Below, piece after piece: positions 42,601-50,541 of a stretch of 64,000 nt of DNA. The first letter of the stretch is position 1, and each line of letters begins with the position of its first letter. Location of the stretch: positions 94,903 to 158,902 of the forward strand of contig JAFUOO010000004.1 in the NCBI GenBank assembly GCA_017472685.1. The letters run 5' to 3'. A program made the position numbers and the translations under genes. Below the pieces are notes generated by a model. It saw only the letters and a program-made list of their open reading frames with translations, did no database searches and was not told where the DNA came from. Origin of the DNA: Clostridia bacterium. Its GTDB lineage: Bacteria > Bacillota > Clostridia > UMGS1883.

Positions 42601-42714
42601 CCCAGAGAAGCTCTTTACCTTAACGTTAAGGAAATCAACGACGAACTTACAAACAAGCGTGAAGAGTTCCACTTAACAAGATATAACGAGGAGGGTGAAG
42701 TGGTAAATGGCTAA
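39634..42714 (+). CDS. Giant membrane-anchored solute-binding protein with two carbohydrate-binding-like domains
   Basis: A 1026-aa protein, more than twice the usual length. It has a Lys-rich cytoplasmic start, one membrane anchor (about 13-34, LIVIASVLAVCLILVGLAFV) and no lipobox, an acidic Ala/Glu/Asp/Thr linker (about 89-128), a jelly-roll-like domain (about 130-268, including FYNLKFNYTSIDGTTSNPQR), a second CBM6/35-like domain (about 285-437, MVMQAERYEGGTKRITKSSP, then SAGEHTLTL-like edge strands), a helical section, and a family 1 solute-binding body (about 605-1010) with NNYDFYIPTSALYSTLVFQY and EASKKKQDAWEFLKWWLEED. It overlaps the next gene by 8 bases. It likely captures a polysaccharide and hands it to a permease. 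Confidence 0.82.
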   Translation: MATQVKQKKKKNVKLIVIASVLAVCLILVGLAFVLPGNSDSTANAGVQGEFVDSSYAEYLESVGYGPESVISSEVVVVDVANFSTPADGEAAAEAALEDATDVSEDATDVVEEATDAAEAIVETIEVDPSVAKLVDGSVAISERGNVTWTFNVATEGFYNLKFNYTSIDGTTSNPQRTLLIDGVQLFDGMRQVDFKRIWDNGEITSKGGDEIRPTAQEVFESVDMFVSDTNMRTLSPYVFYLSAGEHTLTLEENREPVQINAISFEKAPAEPTYEEYLALHADAPTYAGENMVMQAERYEGGTKRITKSSPSIGVSTDYSSSYTYPYHHWNQLLNIVGGSNWATAGQSLTWTIEVPEDGLYQIAPRARQNVNRGVKSFRRVKINGSVPFTEANKIGFDYATSFENYVLSDSEGNPLLFYLNAGENTITMDVVLGDFANALSSVEDSVLELNNMYRKVVQITGTVPDTYIDYEIATKVVGFEEAMQEQADVLYAVVDELVQITGEKGSGTIQIEKVARQCAQFAEEPDDVVDEISDFKSNISALGTWMLEISSMPLEIDSFTISAPGATLAHAEPNGIVAAANEAIRFIATFVVDDTQIASDSTVTSDAVKVWIATGRDQAQIIRNLVDGSYSPEHEKSIDLQLIPAGVLLPATLAGNGPDISLSNGQASVVDFAVRGALADLTQFDDFDTIAAQFEESAIKTASYDGGVFGLPETQSFSVLFYRSDILEELNLEVPKTWGEVEDAINILHINNYDFYIPTSALYSTLVFQYGGDLYHGAAGTVDENGYEYAQDGSDYGIRSGLRDEPAMLAFQKLTEFFTTYALPVSADFSNRFRTGEIPIGVADYTLFNTLEIFAPEIKGLWNFAPIPGYEDPVTGEINNVAVSGSSHTVMMEASKKKQDAWEFLKWWLEEDTQVQYGNTLEAILGSGARYATANTKVLTQLPWATSQSDVILEQFEHTIGVPDVPGYYMTGREIDYAFKGVVTDGQNPREALYLNVKEINDELTNKREEFHLTRYNEEGEVVNG

Positions 42715-43660
42715 GCAAAAAGTTGAAAAAGTTAAAACTGAAGCACCCAAGAGAAGAAAACTTCAGTCCATGGAATGGAAGAACGCTTGGAAATTACACA
42801 AGGAAAAGTATCTTCTTGTATTGCCCTTCGCTCTTATATTCCTGCTCTTTACAGCTCTTCCCGTTGCAGTGTCAATGGTATTGAGCTTCACAAACTTCAA
42901 TATGCTCCAGATTCCTGATTTTATCGCTCTTGAAAACTATGTAAATCTTATAGTTTTCGACGATATCTTCCTTATAGCTGTTAAGAACACATTGTTCTTC
43001 GCTATAGTAACAGGTCCTGTCAGCTATCTTATGTGCTTTGTATTTGCGTGGATTATCAACGAACTTCCGCCCAAAGTAAGAGCAGTCATGGTGTGTGTAT
43101 TCTACGCACCTTCTATCTCCGGTAACGCATTCGTTATCTGGAAGCTCCTCTTCTCAAGTGATATGTACGGTTACATCAACGCATATCTTCTGAAGTGGAA
43201 CATCATTTCAAGCCCCATTCTGTGGTTTGAAACAGCAGAATTTATTATGCCCATCCTCATCATTGTACAGCTTTGGCTTTCTCTTGGTGTCGGCTTCCTT
43301 TCTTTCGTAGCAGGTTTGCAGTCCCAGGATATGGCCCTTTATGAAGCAGGTGCAATCGATGGTATCAAAAACCGTTGGCAGGAACTTTGGTACATAACAC
43401 TTCCTTCCATGAAGCCCCAGCTCATGTTCGGTGCCGTAATGCAGATTACATCGTCCTTCGGTGTTGCAGGTATCGCAGACCAGCTTGTTGGCTTCCCCTC
43501 GGTTGATTATGCAGGTCACTTCATTTTGAACCACTTGAATGACTACGGTAGCCTTCGTTACGAAATGGGTTATGCATCTGCAATCGCAGTTATACTGTTC
43601 TTCGTAATGATCTTTGCCAACATTCTTGTTCAGAAGGTACTCAGAAAGGTGGGTTCGTAA
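42707..43660 (+). CDS. Sugar ABC transporter permease, pair 1 (MalF/LplB type)
   Basis: A 317-aa permease with six hydrophobic segments and EAA loop EAGAIDGIKNRWQELWYITL. The N-terminal 35 residues are an unusual Lys/Arg-rich cytoplasmic tail (KQKVEKVKTEAPKRRKLQ). ATG overlaps the end of the 1026-aa protein gene. Pairs with the next gene; the locus has no ATPase, so an external shared one is needed. Confidence 0.92.
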   Translation: MAKQKVEKVKTEAPKRRKLQSMEWKNAWKLHKEKYLLVLPFALIFLLFTALPVAVSMVLSFTNFNMLQIPDFIALENYVNLIVFDDIFLIAVKNTLFFAIVTGPVSYLMCFVFAWIINELPPKVRAVMVCVFYAPSISGNAFVIWKLLFSSDMYGYINAYLLKWNIISSPILWFETAEFIMPILIIVQLWLSLGVGFLSFVAGLQSQDMALYEAGAIDGIKNRWQELWYITLPSMKPQLMFGAVMQITSSFGVAGIADQLVGFPSVDYAGHFILNHLNDYGSLRYEMGYASAIAVILFFVMIFANILVQKVLRKVGS

Positions 43661-43664
43661 TAAT

Positions 43665-44594
43665 ATGAAAAAGTTATTTTCTAAAATAGGTGCGGCCCTT
43701 GTAAAGGTACCTCCCTTTAAGCAGATTTCAGCTTGGCTTGCACACAGAAGAATTACAAGAAGAAACCGTTCACTCGGTGTGGATGTCGCACTTACGGTTT
43801 TCTTGGGTATTTTCGGTATCATCAGTGTACTTCCTCTCTGGCTCATCGTTGTAAACGCATTCAAGCCTCTTAACGAAGTATTCATGTTCCCCCCGAAGTT
43901 CTACGTGGTTAACCCCACAATGGATAACTTCCTCGATTTGTTCCAGTTAATCGGTAACTCTTGGGTACCCTTCTCAAGATACATCTTTAACACAGTGTTC
44001 ATCACACTTTTAGGTACAATCGGCTCAGTTATCATCGCTTCGATGGCGGCATATCCTCTTGCAAAGTATCAGTTCCCCGGCAGTAAGTTCATGAGCAGCC
44101 TTATCGTATATTCTCTTATGTTCAACGGCTCTGTAACAGGTATTCCTAACTACATCATCATGAGCAAAATCGGTCTTATTGATACATACTGGGCAGTTGT
44201 TCTTCCGGCTATCGGCTCTACAATGGGTCTTTACCTCATGAGAAACAACATGACTCATATCCCGTCTTCTCTTCTTGAATCCTGTAAGATTGACGGTGCA
44301 AGCGAATTCAAGATTTATTGGAAGATTATCATGCCTCTTTCCAAGCCCGCATGGATTACACTTGTTATCCTTTCTTTCCAGAGCTTGTGGGGCACAACAG
44401 GCGGCACATATCTTTACACAGAAAAGTTAAAGCCTGTTACATATGCACTCAGCCAGATTCTTGCTGCAGGTGTTGTAAGAACGGGTGTATCGAGTGCGGT
44501 AAGCTTAATTATGCTTATTGTTCCGGTTGCGGTATTCGTTATTTCTCAGAGTAACGTTGTTGAAACAATGGCTTCATCCGGTATGAAGGACTAA
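43665..44594 (+). CDS. Carbohydrate ABC transporter permease, pair 1 (MalG/LplC type)
   Basis: A 309-aa permease with six hydrophobic segments and EAA loop ESCKIDGASEFKIYWKIIMP, in which the first Ala is replaced by Ser. The N-terminal 35 residues are basic (KKLFSKIGAALVKVPPFKQI). ATG at 43665 lies 4 bases after the previous stop with AAGGTGGG upstream; a longer frame inside the previous gene is not used. The next gene begins 13 bases later. Confidence 0.92.
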   Translation: MKKLFSKIGAALVKVPPFKQISAWLAHRRITRRNRSLGVDVALTVFLGIFGIISVLPLWLIVVNAFKPLNEVFMFPPKFYVVNPTMDNFLDLFQLIGNSWVPFSRYIFNTVFITLLGTIGSVIIASMAAYPLAKYQFPGSKFMSSLIVYSLMFNGSVTGIPNYIIMSKIGLIDTYWAVVLPAIGSTMGLYLMRNNMTHIPSSLLESCKIDGASEFKIYWKIIMPLSKPAWITLVILSFQSLWGTTGGTYLYTEKLKPVTYALSQILAAGVVRTGVSSAVSLIMLIVPVAVFVISQSNVVETMASSGMKD

Positions 44595-44607
44595 GGAGGT
44601 GCAGATT

Positions 44608-46092
44608 GTGAAAAAGAGAATTATAACTTTTGTTCTGGCGTTAGCCTTTTCACTTATCCTTTTTGTGCAAGCTGTACCCGTTATGGCAGAGCATACTAAG
44701 GACGCCAGCTACATCTACGATTTCTGGGGAAATGCAAACCAGAGCCTTTCAGCTTTTCAGCTTGCTACCGTTATCGACGGTAACTCCATGGGCGACGGTC
44801 TTGACCTCTCAAGTGTTAAGGACGTATTCGTTTACAATAACGAAGAAATCTATATCGTAGACTCCGTGGCAGGCAGAGTAAACATTTTCGACACAGAATT
44901 CAATTTCCTTTCTTCTATCAGAATTATCAGAAACGAAGAAGGTAAAATCGTTGTAAGTGAAGAAACAAACAAGCAGATGCTTTTATCAAGCCCCGAAGGC
45001 GTTTACGTAACTGACGAATGTATCTACATTGCAGATACAGGCAACGACAGAGTGCTTGTGCTTGAACGTGACACACACGCTCTTGTACGCGAAATCACAA
45101 AGCCTGCAACAATGGTTGGTGATTCACTCTTCAAGCCTTCCAAAATCGCAGTTGACCATTCCGGCAGAATTTTCATCGTAGTTCAGAACAGTACAGAAGG
45201 TATCATTGAGCTTAACAGCGACGGTAGCTTCTCCCGTTACTACGGTGTTAACTCTCCCACAGTAAACCTTCTCGACTACTTCTGGAGAAGTATCGCCAGT
45301 GACGAACAGAAGGAAACAATGGCTAAGGTTTACGCTCCCGCATTTAGTAACCTTCACGTTGACCATGAAGGTTTCGTATACGCAGTAACACTTGACACTG
45401 CATCCAAGGAAATGGTATTCCGTTTTAACTCCAATGGTGAAAACGTTCTTCGTAAGTTCGGCTACTCCGAACAGCTCGGTGACCTTCCTGCACCTATGGA
45501 CGACTCCTTTGCAATGAGCACATTCACAGACGTTGCAGTAAACGATTTCGGTGTATATGCAATTTTGGACACAGTTAAGAACCGTGTATTCGTTTATAAC
45601 TTCGACGGCAACCTTCTCTCCATTTTCGGCGGCGCAGGTAGCACAAAGGGAACATTTTCAAATCCCACAAGTATTGCATGGATGGGTAACGACCTTATCA
45701 TAGGTGACGAAAACCTTTCCTCCGCATTCGTATTCAAAACAACAGACTTCGGTGACCTCATTCTTGCAGCAGAAGAAAAGTACTACACAGGTGACTTTGA
45801 GGCTGCGGCAATGCTTTACCAGGATGCTGTTGACATGAACGCAAACTATGACCATGCTTACGTATCCATCGGTAAGAACCTTCTTATGCAGGATGATTAC
45901 GAACAGTCAATGTACTATTTCCGTTTAGGTAATGACAAGACTTATTATTCTACAGCCTTCATGGGCTACAGAAACTTAATCATCCAGAAGTACTTCATCG
46001 TATTTGCAGTAGTTGTTCTTGCATTTATCTGGTGGGTAATCAGCGGCGAAATTAAGTACAATAAGCAGCAGCGTAAGCTTGAAGAACTGTGA
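44608..46092 (+). CDS. Secreted NHL-repeat beta-propeller/TPR protein with C-terminal membrane anchor
   Basis: A 494-aa protein: signal peptide (about 1-26, IITFVLALAFSLILFVQA), an NHL-type beta-propeller (about 30-380; repeated units such as SSVKDVFVYNNEEIYIVDS, PEGVYVTDECIYIADTGNDR and PTSIAWMGNDLIIGDENLSS), a TPR-like helical pair (about 385-450, YTGDFEAAAMLYQDAVDMNA), and a membrane helix near the C-terminus (about 455-480) with a short charged cytoplasmic tail. GTG at 44608 follows AAGGAGG by 8 bases. An extracellular scaffold or ligand sensor in the transporter locus is likely; enzyme residues are not evident. Confidence 0.8.
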   Translation: MKKRIITFVLALAFSLILFVQAVPVMAEHTKDASYIYDFWGNANQSLSAFQLATVIDGNSMGDGLDLSSVKDVFVYNNEEIYIVDSVAGRVNIFDTEFNFLSSIRIIRNEEGKIVVSEETNKQMLLSSPEGVYVTDECIYIADTGNDRVLVLERDTHALVREITKPATMVGDSLFKPSKIAVDHSGRIFIVVQNSTEGIIELNSDGSFSRYYGVNSPTVNLLDYFWRSIASDEQKETMAKVYAPAFSNLHVDHEGFVYAVTLDTASKEMVFRFNSNGENVLRKFGYSEQLGDLPAPMDDSFAMSTFTDVAVNDFGVYAILDTVKNRVFVYNFDGNLLSIFGGAGSTKGTFSNPTSIAWMGNDLIIGDENLSSAFVFKTTDFGDLILAAEEKYYTGDFEAAAMLYQDAVDMNANYDHAYVSIGKNLLMQDDYEQSMYYFRLGNDKTYYSTAFMGYRNLIIQKYFIVFAVVVLAFIWWVISGEIKYNKQQRKLEEL

Positions 46093-46102
46093 GGTGAGAG
46101 TG

Positions 46103-46726
46103 ATGAAAAAGTTTCTTAATGATTTTAAATATTTGACTCACGTCATTTTTCATCCTTTCGATGGGTTCTATGAAGTGAGATTCAGAGGCATGGGTAACTA
46201 CGCACTCGTAGCTATCATATTCCTCCTCAGTGGTCTTTTAAACGTAGTTGCATACCAGTACACAGGCTTTATTATGAACAATAATCCTCTCTATGGTATG
46301 AACTCTGTTACAACCTTCATTTTCGGATTGTTCCCTTATCTCCTCTTTGCTATCAGTAACTGGAGTATGACAGCAATCTTTGAAGGTAGCGGTAAGTTTT
46401 TGGACATTTTAACTGTTCTTGCTTATGCGCTTTTCCCCAAGCTCATAACAGATCTTGTGGTAATTATTTTCTCAAACGTTGTAACTGCAGAAGAAGCAAT
46501 GATTCTTACAGCTATTCAGATGATTGGTCTCGTATGGTTCTGCTTCCTCGTGTTCAGCGGTTTGTGCGTAATTCATGAGTATGGCGCAGGCAGAAACCTT
46601 GCTATGATTGTTGCAACCTTCGTTGCAGCTATAGTAATTATCTTCCTTGCTACACTTTATGTAACACTCGTTGAGAAGGCTCTTACATTCTTTACAGACT
46701 TCGCAACAGAATTTGCTAGGAGGTGA
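46103..46726 (+). CDS. Yip1 family-like membrane protein
   Basis: A 207-aa protein with five or so hydrophobic segments and the Yip1 domain pattern of bacterial members: an N-terminal FLNDFKYLTHVIFHPFDGFY segment, then RGMGNYALVAIIFLLSGLLN and a conserved aromatic-rich middle. ATG at 46103 follows GAGGTGA, 10 bases past the previous stop. Bacterial Yip1-like proteins are of unknown function; presence between the propeller and DUF5696 genes suggests a membrane partner of that surface complex. Confidence 0.8.
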   Translation: MKKFLNDFKYLTHVIFHPFDGFYEVRFRGMGNYALVAIIFLLSGLLNVVAYQYTGFIMNNNPLYGMNSVTTFIFGLFPYLLFAISNWSMTAIFEGSGKFLDILTVLAYALFPKLITDLVVIIFSNVVTAEEAMILTAIQMIGLVWFCFLVFSGLCVIHEYGAGRNLAMIVATFVAAIVIIFLATLYVTLVEKALTFFTDFATEFARR

Positions 46727-46730
46727 TGAT

Positions 46731-49613
46731 ATGAAGAAGATTTTAGAAAAAATTTCCCTTTTGAAAATTATTACACTCATTCTTGTAGTTGTAATTGTTG
46801 CCTCCTTCGTATCTAAGCTCCCCGAACTTATTATGAAGTCCACTCCCGTTCAGGAAGTGCTTCAGTCCGGCATCAGCCTTGAAGTAGGCGAGGCCATTGC
46901 AAAGGATACAGACGGTTACGTTAAGGTTGCCGAAAACGGCGGCAAGGCTCTCTACGTTGAGCCCAAGAGCGTTAACGTAGCAGTTGTTGACACTGCAACA
47001 GGTACTGTATGGAGATCTTCTCCTGCAGACGGTTCTCTCACAGAAGCTGAAAAGGCACCCATGTTCATCTCGTTCCTTGATGCAACAGGTGCTCTCAAAA
47101 CATGGGATGCTTACACCTATTCTATCGCTAACGACAACACAACACGTGAATTGGAAGCAGGCGAAAGCCTTACAGACACATACTCTGTTGCAAAGATAGA
47201 AGACGGCTTCAGAGCAACACTTCGAATCAGCGAAAGCGAATCTACAGAGCTTGACCAGTATATGCCCAAGAAGATTTCTATCGAAAGATATGAAACATGC
47301 TTCGTAAACAAGGTTACAGAGCTCTTCGACGCAGGCAGAATTACTCAGGACGATGTAGATAAGTACAATAAGGCCCTTACAATGATTTATGCTAAGGATG
47401 CCGAAACAGAGGACCACTACTACAACAAGTATGCAGGTACACCTCCTGTAACTGTTACAAAGATCCTTATCGACCTTTCCAAGAAGGTTGAATACACCCG
47501 TGATGACCTCATCAACGACTCCAGAGAATGGGACGTTACAGAAGTTGAATTCTCTCAGCCCGCTGACTTTACAGTTATCATGGATGTAACACTTGAAGAC
47601 GGCGACCTCGTTGTTCATATTCCTACATATGAAATCACAAACAACAGTGAAGATCAGGACTACTACACACTTCACGACATCTCCGTTTTCCCCAACTTCG
47701 GTTTAGTAAATGCAAAGAATTATGACAACGGCTTTATCTTTGTTCCCGACGGAAGTGGTGCACTCTTCAACATCAACAGCTATGACAGCGGTTATGTTGA
47801 ATACAACCGTCCCGTTTACAACAACACATATTACGATGTTCTCTATGCAGATACAGAATACAACGAAGACCTTATGATGCCCGTATTCGGCATGGGTAAG
47901 GACGGCAGCGAAACAATCCAGGCTCCTGCAGCTGAAGAAGCAGCAGAGGGCGAGGAAGCAGCAGAAGCTGCAGAAGTAGCTGAAGAAGCTACCGAAGTTG
48001 AAACTGCTCCCGTTGACGAAAATGCACCCGTAAAGATGGAAACAGCACATGCAAAGAACACAGGTGCTATGACAGGCTTCATGGGCATTATCGAAAGCGG
48101 TGCTGAAACAGCCTCCATCGCTGTTAACCTCGGTGTTGCCGACACAGCAAACGGCGGTACAAACTTCAACAAGGTTTACCCCACATTCGAAGTTATGCAG
48201 TACTCCAACGTAAAGGTATTTGGTCCTTACAGCACAAACGAAGCTAAGTTCCTTGCAACAACAACTTCCTTTGATGTTGACCTTAAGGTTCGTTACAAGC
48301 TTTACACAGAAAACTGCAACTACTACACAATGGCTGTAGACTACAAGGATTACCTTGTAAAGGCAAACGATTTGCAGCTTGAATATGCGGCTTCTCCCGA
48401 AATCTTCCTTGATGTTATTTCTTCTCTCACAATGGAAGACAGATTTATGGGCGTGCCCTACGACAGAACAACAAGTATGACAACATACTCCGAGCTTGCT
48501 GAAATTCTTAACGACCTTTCCGGTGTGAACAAGGTTGTAAGCTATAAGGGCGCATACAACGGTGGTATTTACAACACTGTTAACCTTAAGGCTAAGAAGA
48601 CAGGTGCCAACGGCTCTAATGGCGACTACGAAGCCCTTATGAAGGAGCACGGCGACTCTATCTACATGAGTACACCTATTTCTTACGTATATAAGGACAC
48701 AGCAAAGTTCAATCCTGAAAAGCACGCACTTTTAGGCTATGATTCTGAGCCTGCTCAGATTTACGACTACGATATCCCCACAGGCAGATTCAATCTCTTC
48801 GGCGAAGGCCACTATGTACTTAGTCCCTTCTATCTTCCCGCAGCTGTTGAATCCTTCTCCGAAACTGCAGGCAATGTAAACCTTGCAATCGAAGATTTGG
48901 GTAACATCGTATACGCAAACTACAGCCCCGAAGAAGAGGTTAACCTCTACGAAGGCGAGCAGATTATTCAGAATGCTCTTACAACACTTTCTGCAAACGA
49001 CAGAAAGCTCGTGCTCTATAATCCCTTTGTTAACCGTATGCTGTTCGCTGAATACAGCGCAGACATTTCCCGCGAAAGCAGTGACTACGGTCTTATCGAG
49101 CACAACGTTCCTTTCAGACAGATCGTTATGAACGGTCTCACAAAGTACACAACACTTAACGTAAACGAATCTTCCTCCGGTAAGAACTATTACCTCCTTC
49201 AGGCTCTTGAATTAGGTAGTGCTCCCAAGTATAAGATTACATACAAGAGTGTTGACAGACTTAAGGAAAACAACTACAGCGAGCTCTATTCCACAGAATA
49301 TAAGCTCAACGCTGAAAACATTAAGGCTATGGCAGCAACCGTTGACGAAGCCTTTGCTAAGATCGGTACAACTGAAATTACAAACCACAAGATTCTTAGC
49401 GAAAAAGTATTCGAAACAACATATGCAACAGGCGCGAAGGTTGTTGTAAACTACAACACACTTCCCGCACAGGTTGAGGGCTACGGTTCCATCGCAGCCG
49501 AAGGTTATGTAATTGTTACAGCTGAAGAAGTTGCAGCGGCCGATGCGGCTGCTGCAGCAGCTGAAGCTGATGCCCAGGAAACAGTTGAGGAAGGAGGAGA
49601 AATCAATGAGTAA
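46731..49613 (+). CDS. DUF5696 domain surface protein
   Basis: A 960-aa protein with an N-terminal membrane helix (about 10-35, LKIITLILVVVIVASFVSKL) and a large extracytoplasmic part. The first half (about 50-385) is beta-rich and contains FVPDGSGALFNIN, a hallmark of DUF5696 proteins. An acidic Ala/Glu linker (about 399-427) interrupts it. The second half (about 500-930) has alternating strands and helices (AEILNDLSGVNKVVSYKGAY) reminiscent of a TIM-barrel glycosidase-like fold, and the C-terminus is Ala/Glu-rich. DUF5696 proteins have no assigned activity but commonly sit beside sugar permeases. ATG follows AGGAGGTGAT; overlaps the next gene by 8 bases. Confidence 0.82.
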   Translation: MKKILEKISLLKIITLILVVVIVASFVSKLPELIMKSTPVQEVLQSGISLEVGEAIAKDTDGYVKVAENGGKALYVEPKSVNVAVVDTATGTVWRSSPADGSLTEAEKAPMFISFLDATGALKTWDAYTYSIANDNTTRELEAGESLTDTYSVAKIEDGFRATLRISESESTELDQYMPKKISIERYETCFVNKVTELFDAGRITQDDVDKYNKALTMIYAKDAETEDHYYNKYAGTPPVTVTKILIDLSKKVEYTRDDLINDSREWDVTEVEFSQPADFTVIMDVTLEDGDLVVHIPTYEITNNSEDQDYYTLHDISVFPNFGLVNAKNYDNGFIFVPDGSGALFNINSYDSGYVEYNRPVYNNTYYDVLYADTEYNEDLMMPVFGMGKDGSETIQAPAAEEAAEGEEAAEAAEVAEEATEVETAPVDENAPVKMETAHAKNTGAMTGFMGIIESGAETASIAVNLGVADTANGGTNFNKVYPTFEVMQYSNVKVFGPYSTNEAKFLATTTSFDVDLKVRYKLYTENCNYYTMAVDYKDYLVKANDLQLEYAASPEIFLDVISSLTMEDRFMGVPYDRTTSMTTYSELAEILNDLSGVNKVVSYKGAYNGGIYNTVNLKAKKTGANGSNGDYEALMKEHGDSIYMSTPISYVYKDTAKFNPEKHALLGYDSEPAQIYDYDIPTGRFNLFGEGHYVLSPFYLPAAVESFSETAGNVNLAIEDLGNIVYANYSPEEEVNLYEGEQIIQNALTTLSANDRKLVLYNPFVNRMLFAEYSADISRESSDYGLIEHNVPFRQIVMNGLTKYTTLNVNESSSGKNYYLLQALELGSAPKYKITYKSVDRLKENNYSELYSTEYKLNAENIKAMAATVDEAFAKIGTTEITNHKILSEKVFETTYATGAKVVVNYNTLPAQVEGYGSIAAEGYVIVTAEEVAAADAAAAAAEADAQETVEEGGEINE

Positions 49614-50541
49614 AAATGCAGTGAAGGCGGCAAAGCCCGCAAAGGTTAAAAAGCCTATGAAGTTCCAGACTACTCAGAAAATCAACGGCTATGTGTTCTT
49701 GCTTCCGTGGATTATCGGTTTCCTTCTGTTCTTCCTTATGCCCATGGTTAACACAATCATCTACTCCTTCAACGAAGTAGGTGTTGCGGAGCAGGGCGGT
49801 ATGGAAATGACATACAGAGGCATCGCAAACTACATTGATTTGTTCAACAAAGAGCTTTCTACAGCAAACCAGCAGTTTACACGTGTATTTGCTGAAGAAA
49901 ACTCCAACATTGTTATGAATACTCCTCTTATCGTAGTATTCAGCCTTTTCTCGGCACTTCTTGTTAATGCTAACTACAAGGGAAGAGACGTTGTAAGAGT
50001 TATCTTCTTCCTTCCCATCGTTCTTGGTATTTCCATTGTTACAACACTCGTAACAACAACAGGCGGCGACGTAACAGGTGTTACAGCAGTTGCTACAGAA
50101 GAATCGGGATTTATTATGAGACTGCTCACATCCTATTCGTTCCTTCCCAGGGACGTTATCGCATTCATTATGGGTGTAGTTTCCGACATTTCATCCATCA
50201 TCTCCAAGGCAGGCGTTCAGACACTTCTTTATCTTGCAGCACTCCAGGGCATCAGCCCCTCACTTTACGAGGTTGCTAAGATTGAAGGTGCAACAACCTA
50301 CGAAGTATTCTGGAAGGTTACTTTCCCCATTGTTGGCTCAATCACACTCTTCAACTTTGTTTACACATTCGTTGATTTGTTCCTCGATTCAACAATTGCT
50401 CAGGAAGTGTACGCATTCGCGTTCCAGAAGAACAACATCGGTGTAGGTAGTGCACTTAGTGTAGTTTACATGTTTGACGTTCTTGCAATTCTGGTTGTAA
50501 TGGTATTGATTCTTACGAAGGTGGTGAAGATTGGTGAGTAA
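49606..50541 (+). CDS. Sugar ABC transporter permease, pair 2 (MalF type)
   Basis: A 311-aa permease with six hydrophobic segments and EAA loop EVAKIEGATTYEVFWKVTFP. The N-terminus is Lys/Ala/Pro-rich (SKNAVKAAKPAKVKKPMK), like the other permeases here. ATG at 49606 lies within the end of the DUF5696 gene (ATGAGTAA overlap) behind GGAGGAG. It is not a recent copy of the pair 1 permease, as the sequences differ throughout. Confidence 0.9.
   Translation: MSKNAVKAAKPAKVKKPMKFQTTQKINGYVFLLPWIIGFLLFFLMPMVNTIIYSFNEVGVAEQGGMEMTYRGIANYIDLFNKELSTANQQFTRVFAEENSNIVMNTPLIVVFSLFSALLVNANYKGRDVVRVIFFLPIVLGISIVTTLVTTTGGDVTGVTAVATEESGFIMRLLTSYSFLPRDVIAFIMGVVSDISSIISKAGVQTLLYLAALQGISPSLYEVAKIEGATTYEVFWKVTFPIVGSITLFNFVYTFVDLFLDSTIAQEVYAFAFQKNNIGVGSALSVVYMFDVLAILVVMVLILTKVVKIGE

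Noticed and set aside
46743..48725. Two long minus-strand open frames (310 and 340 codons) rich in Cys and Val
   Set aside because: They mirror the DUF5696 gene; the composition is what results from reading highly biased codons backwards.
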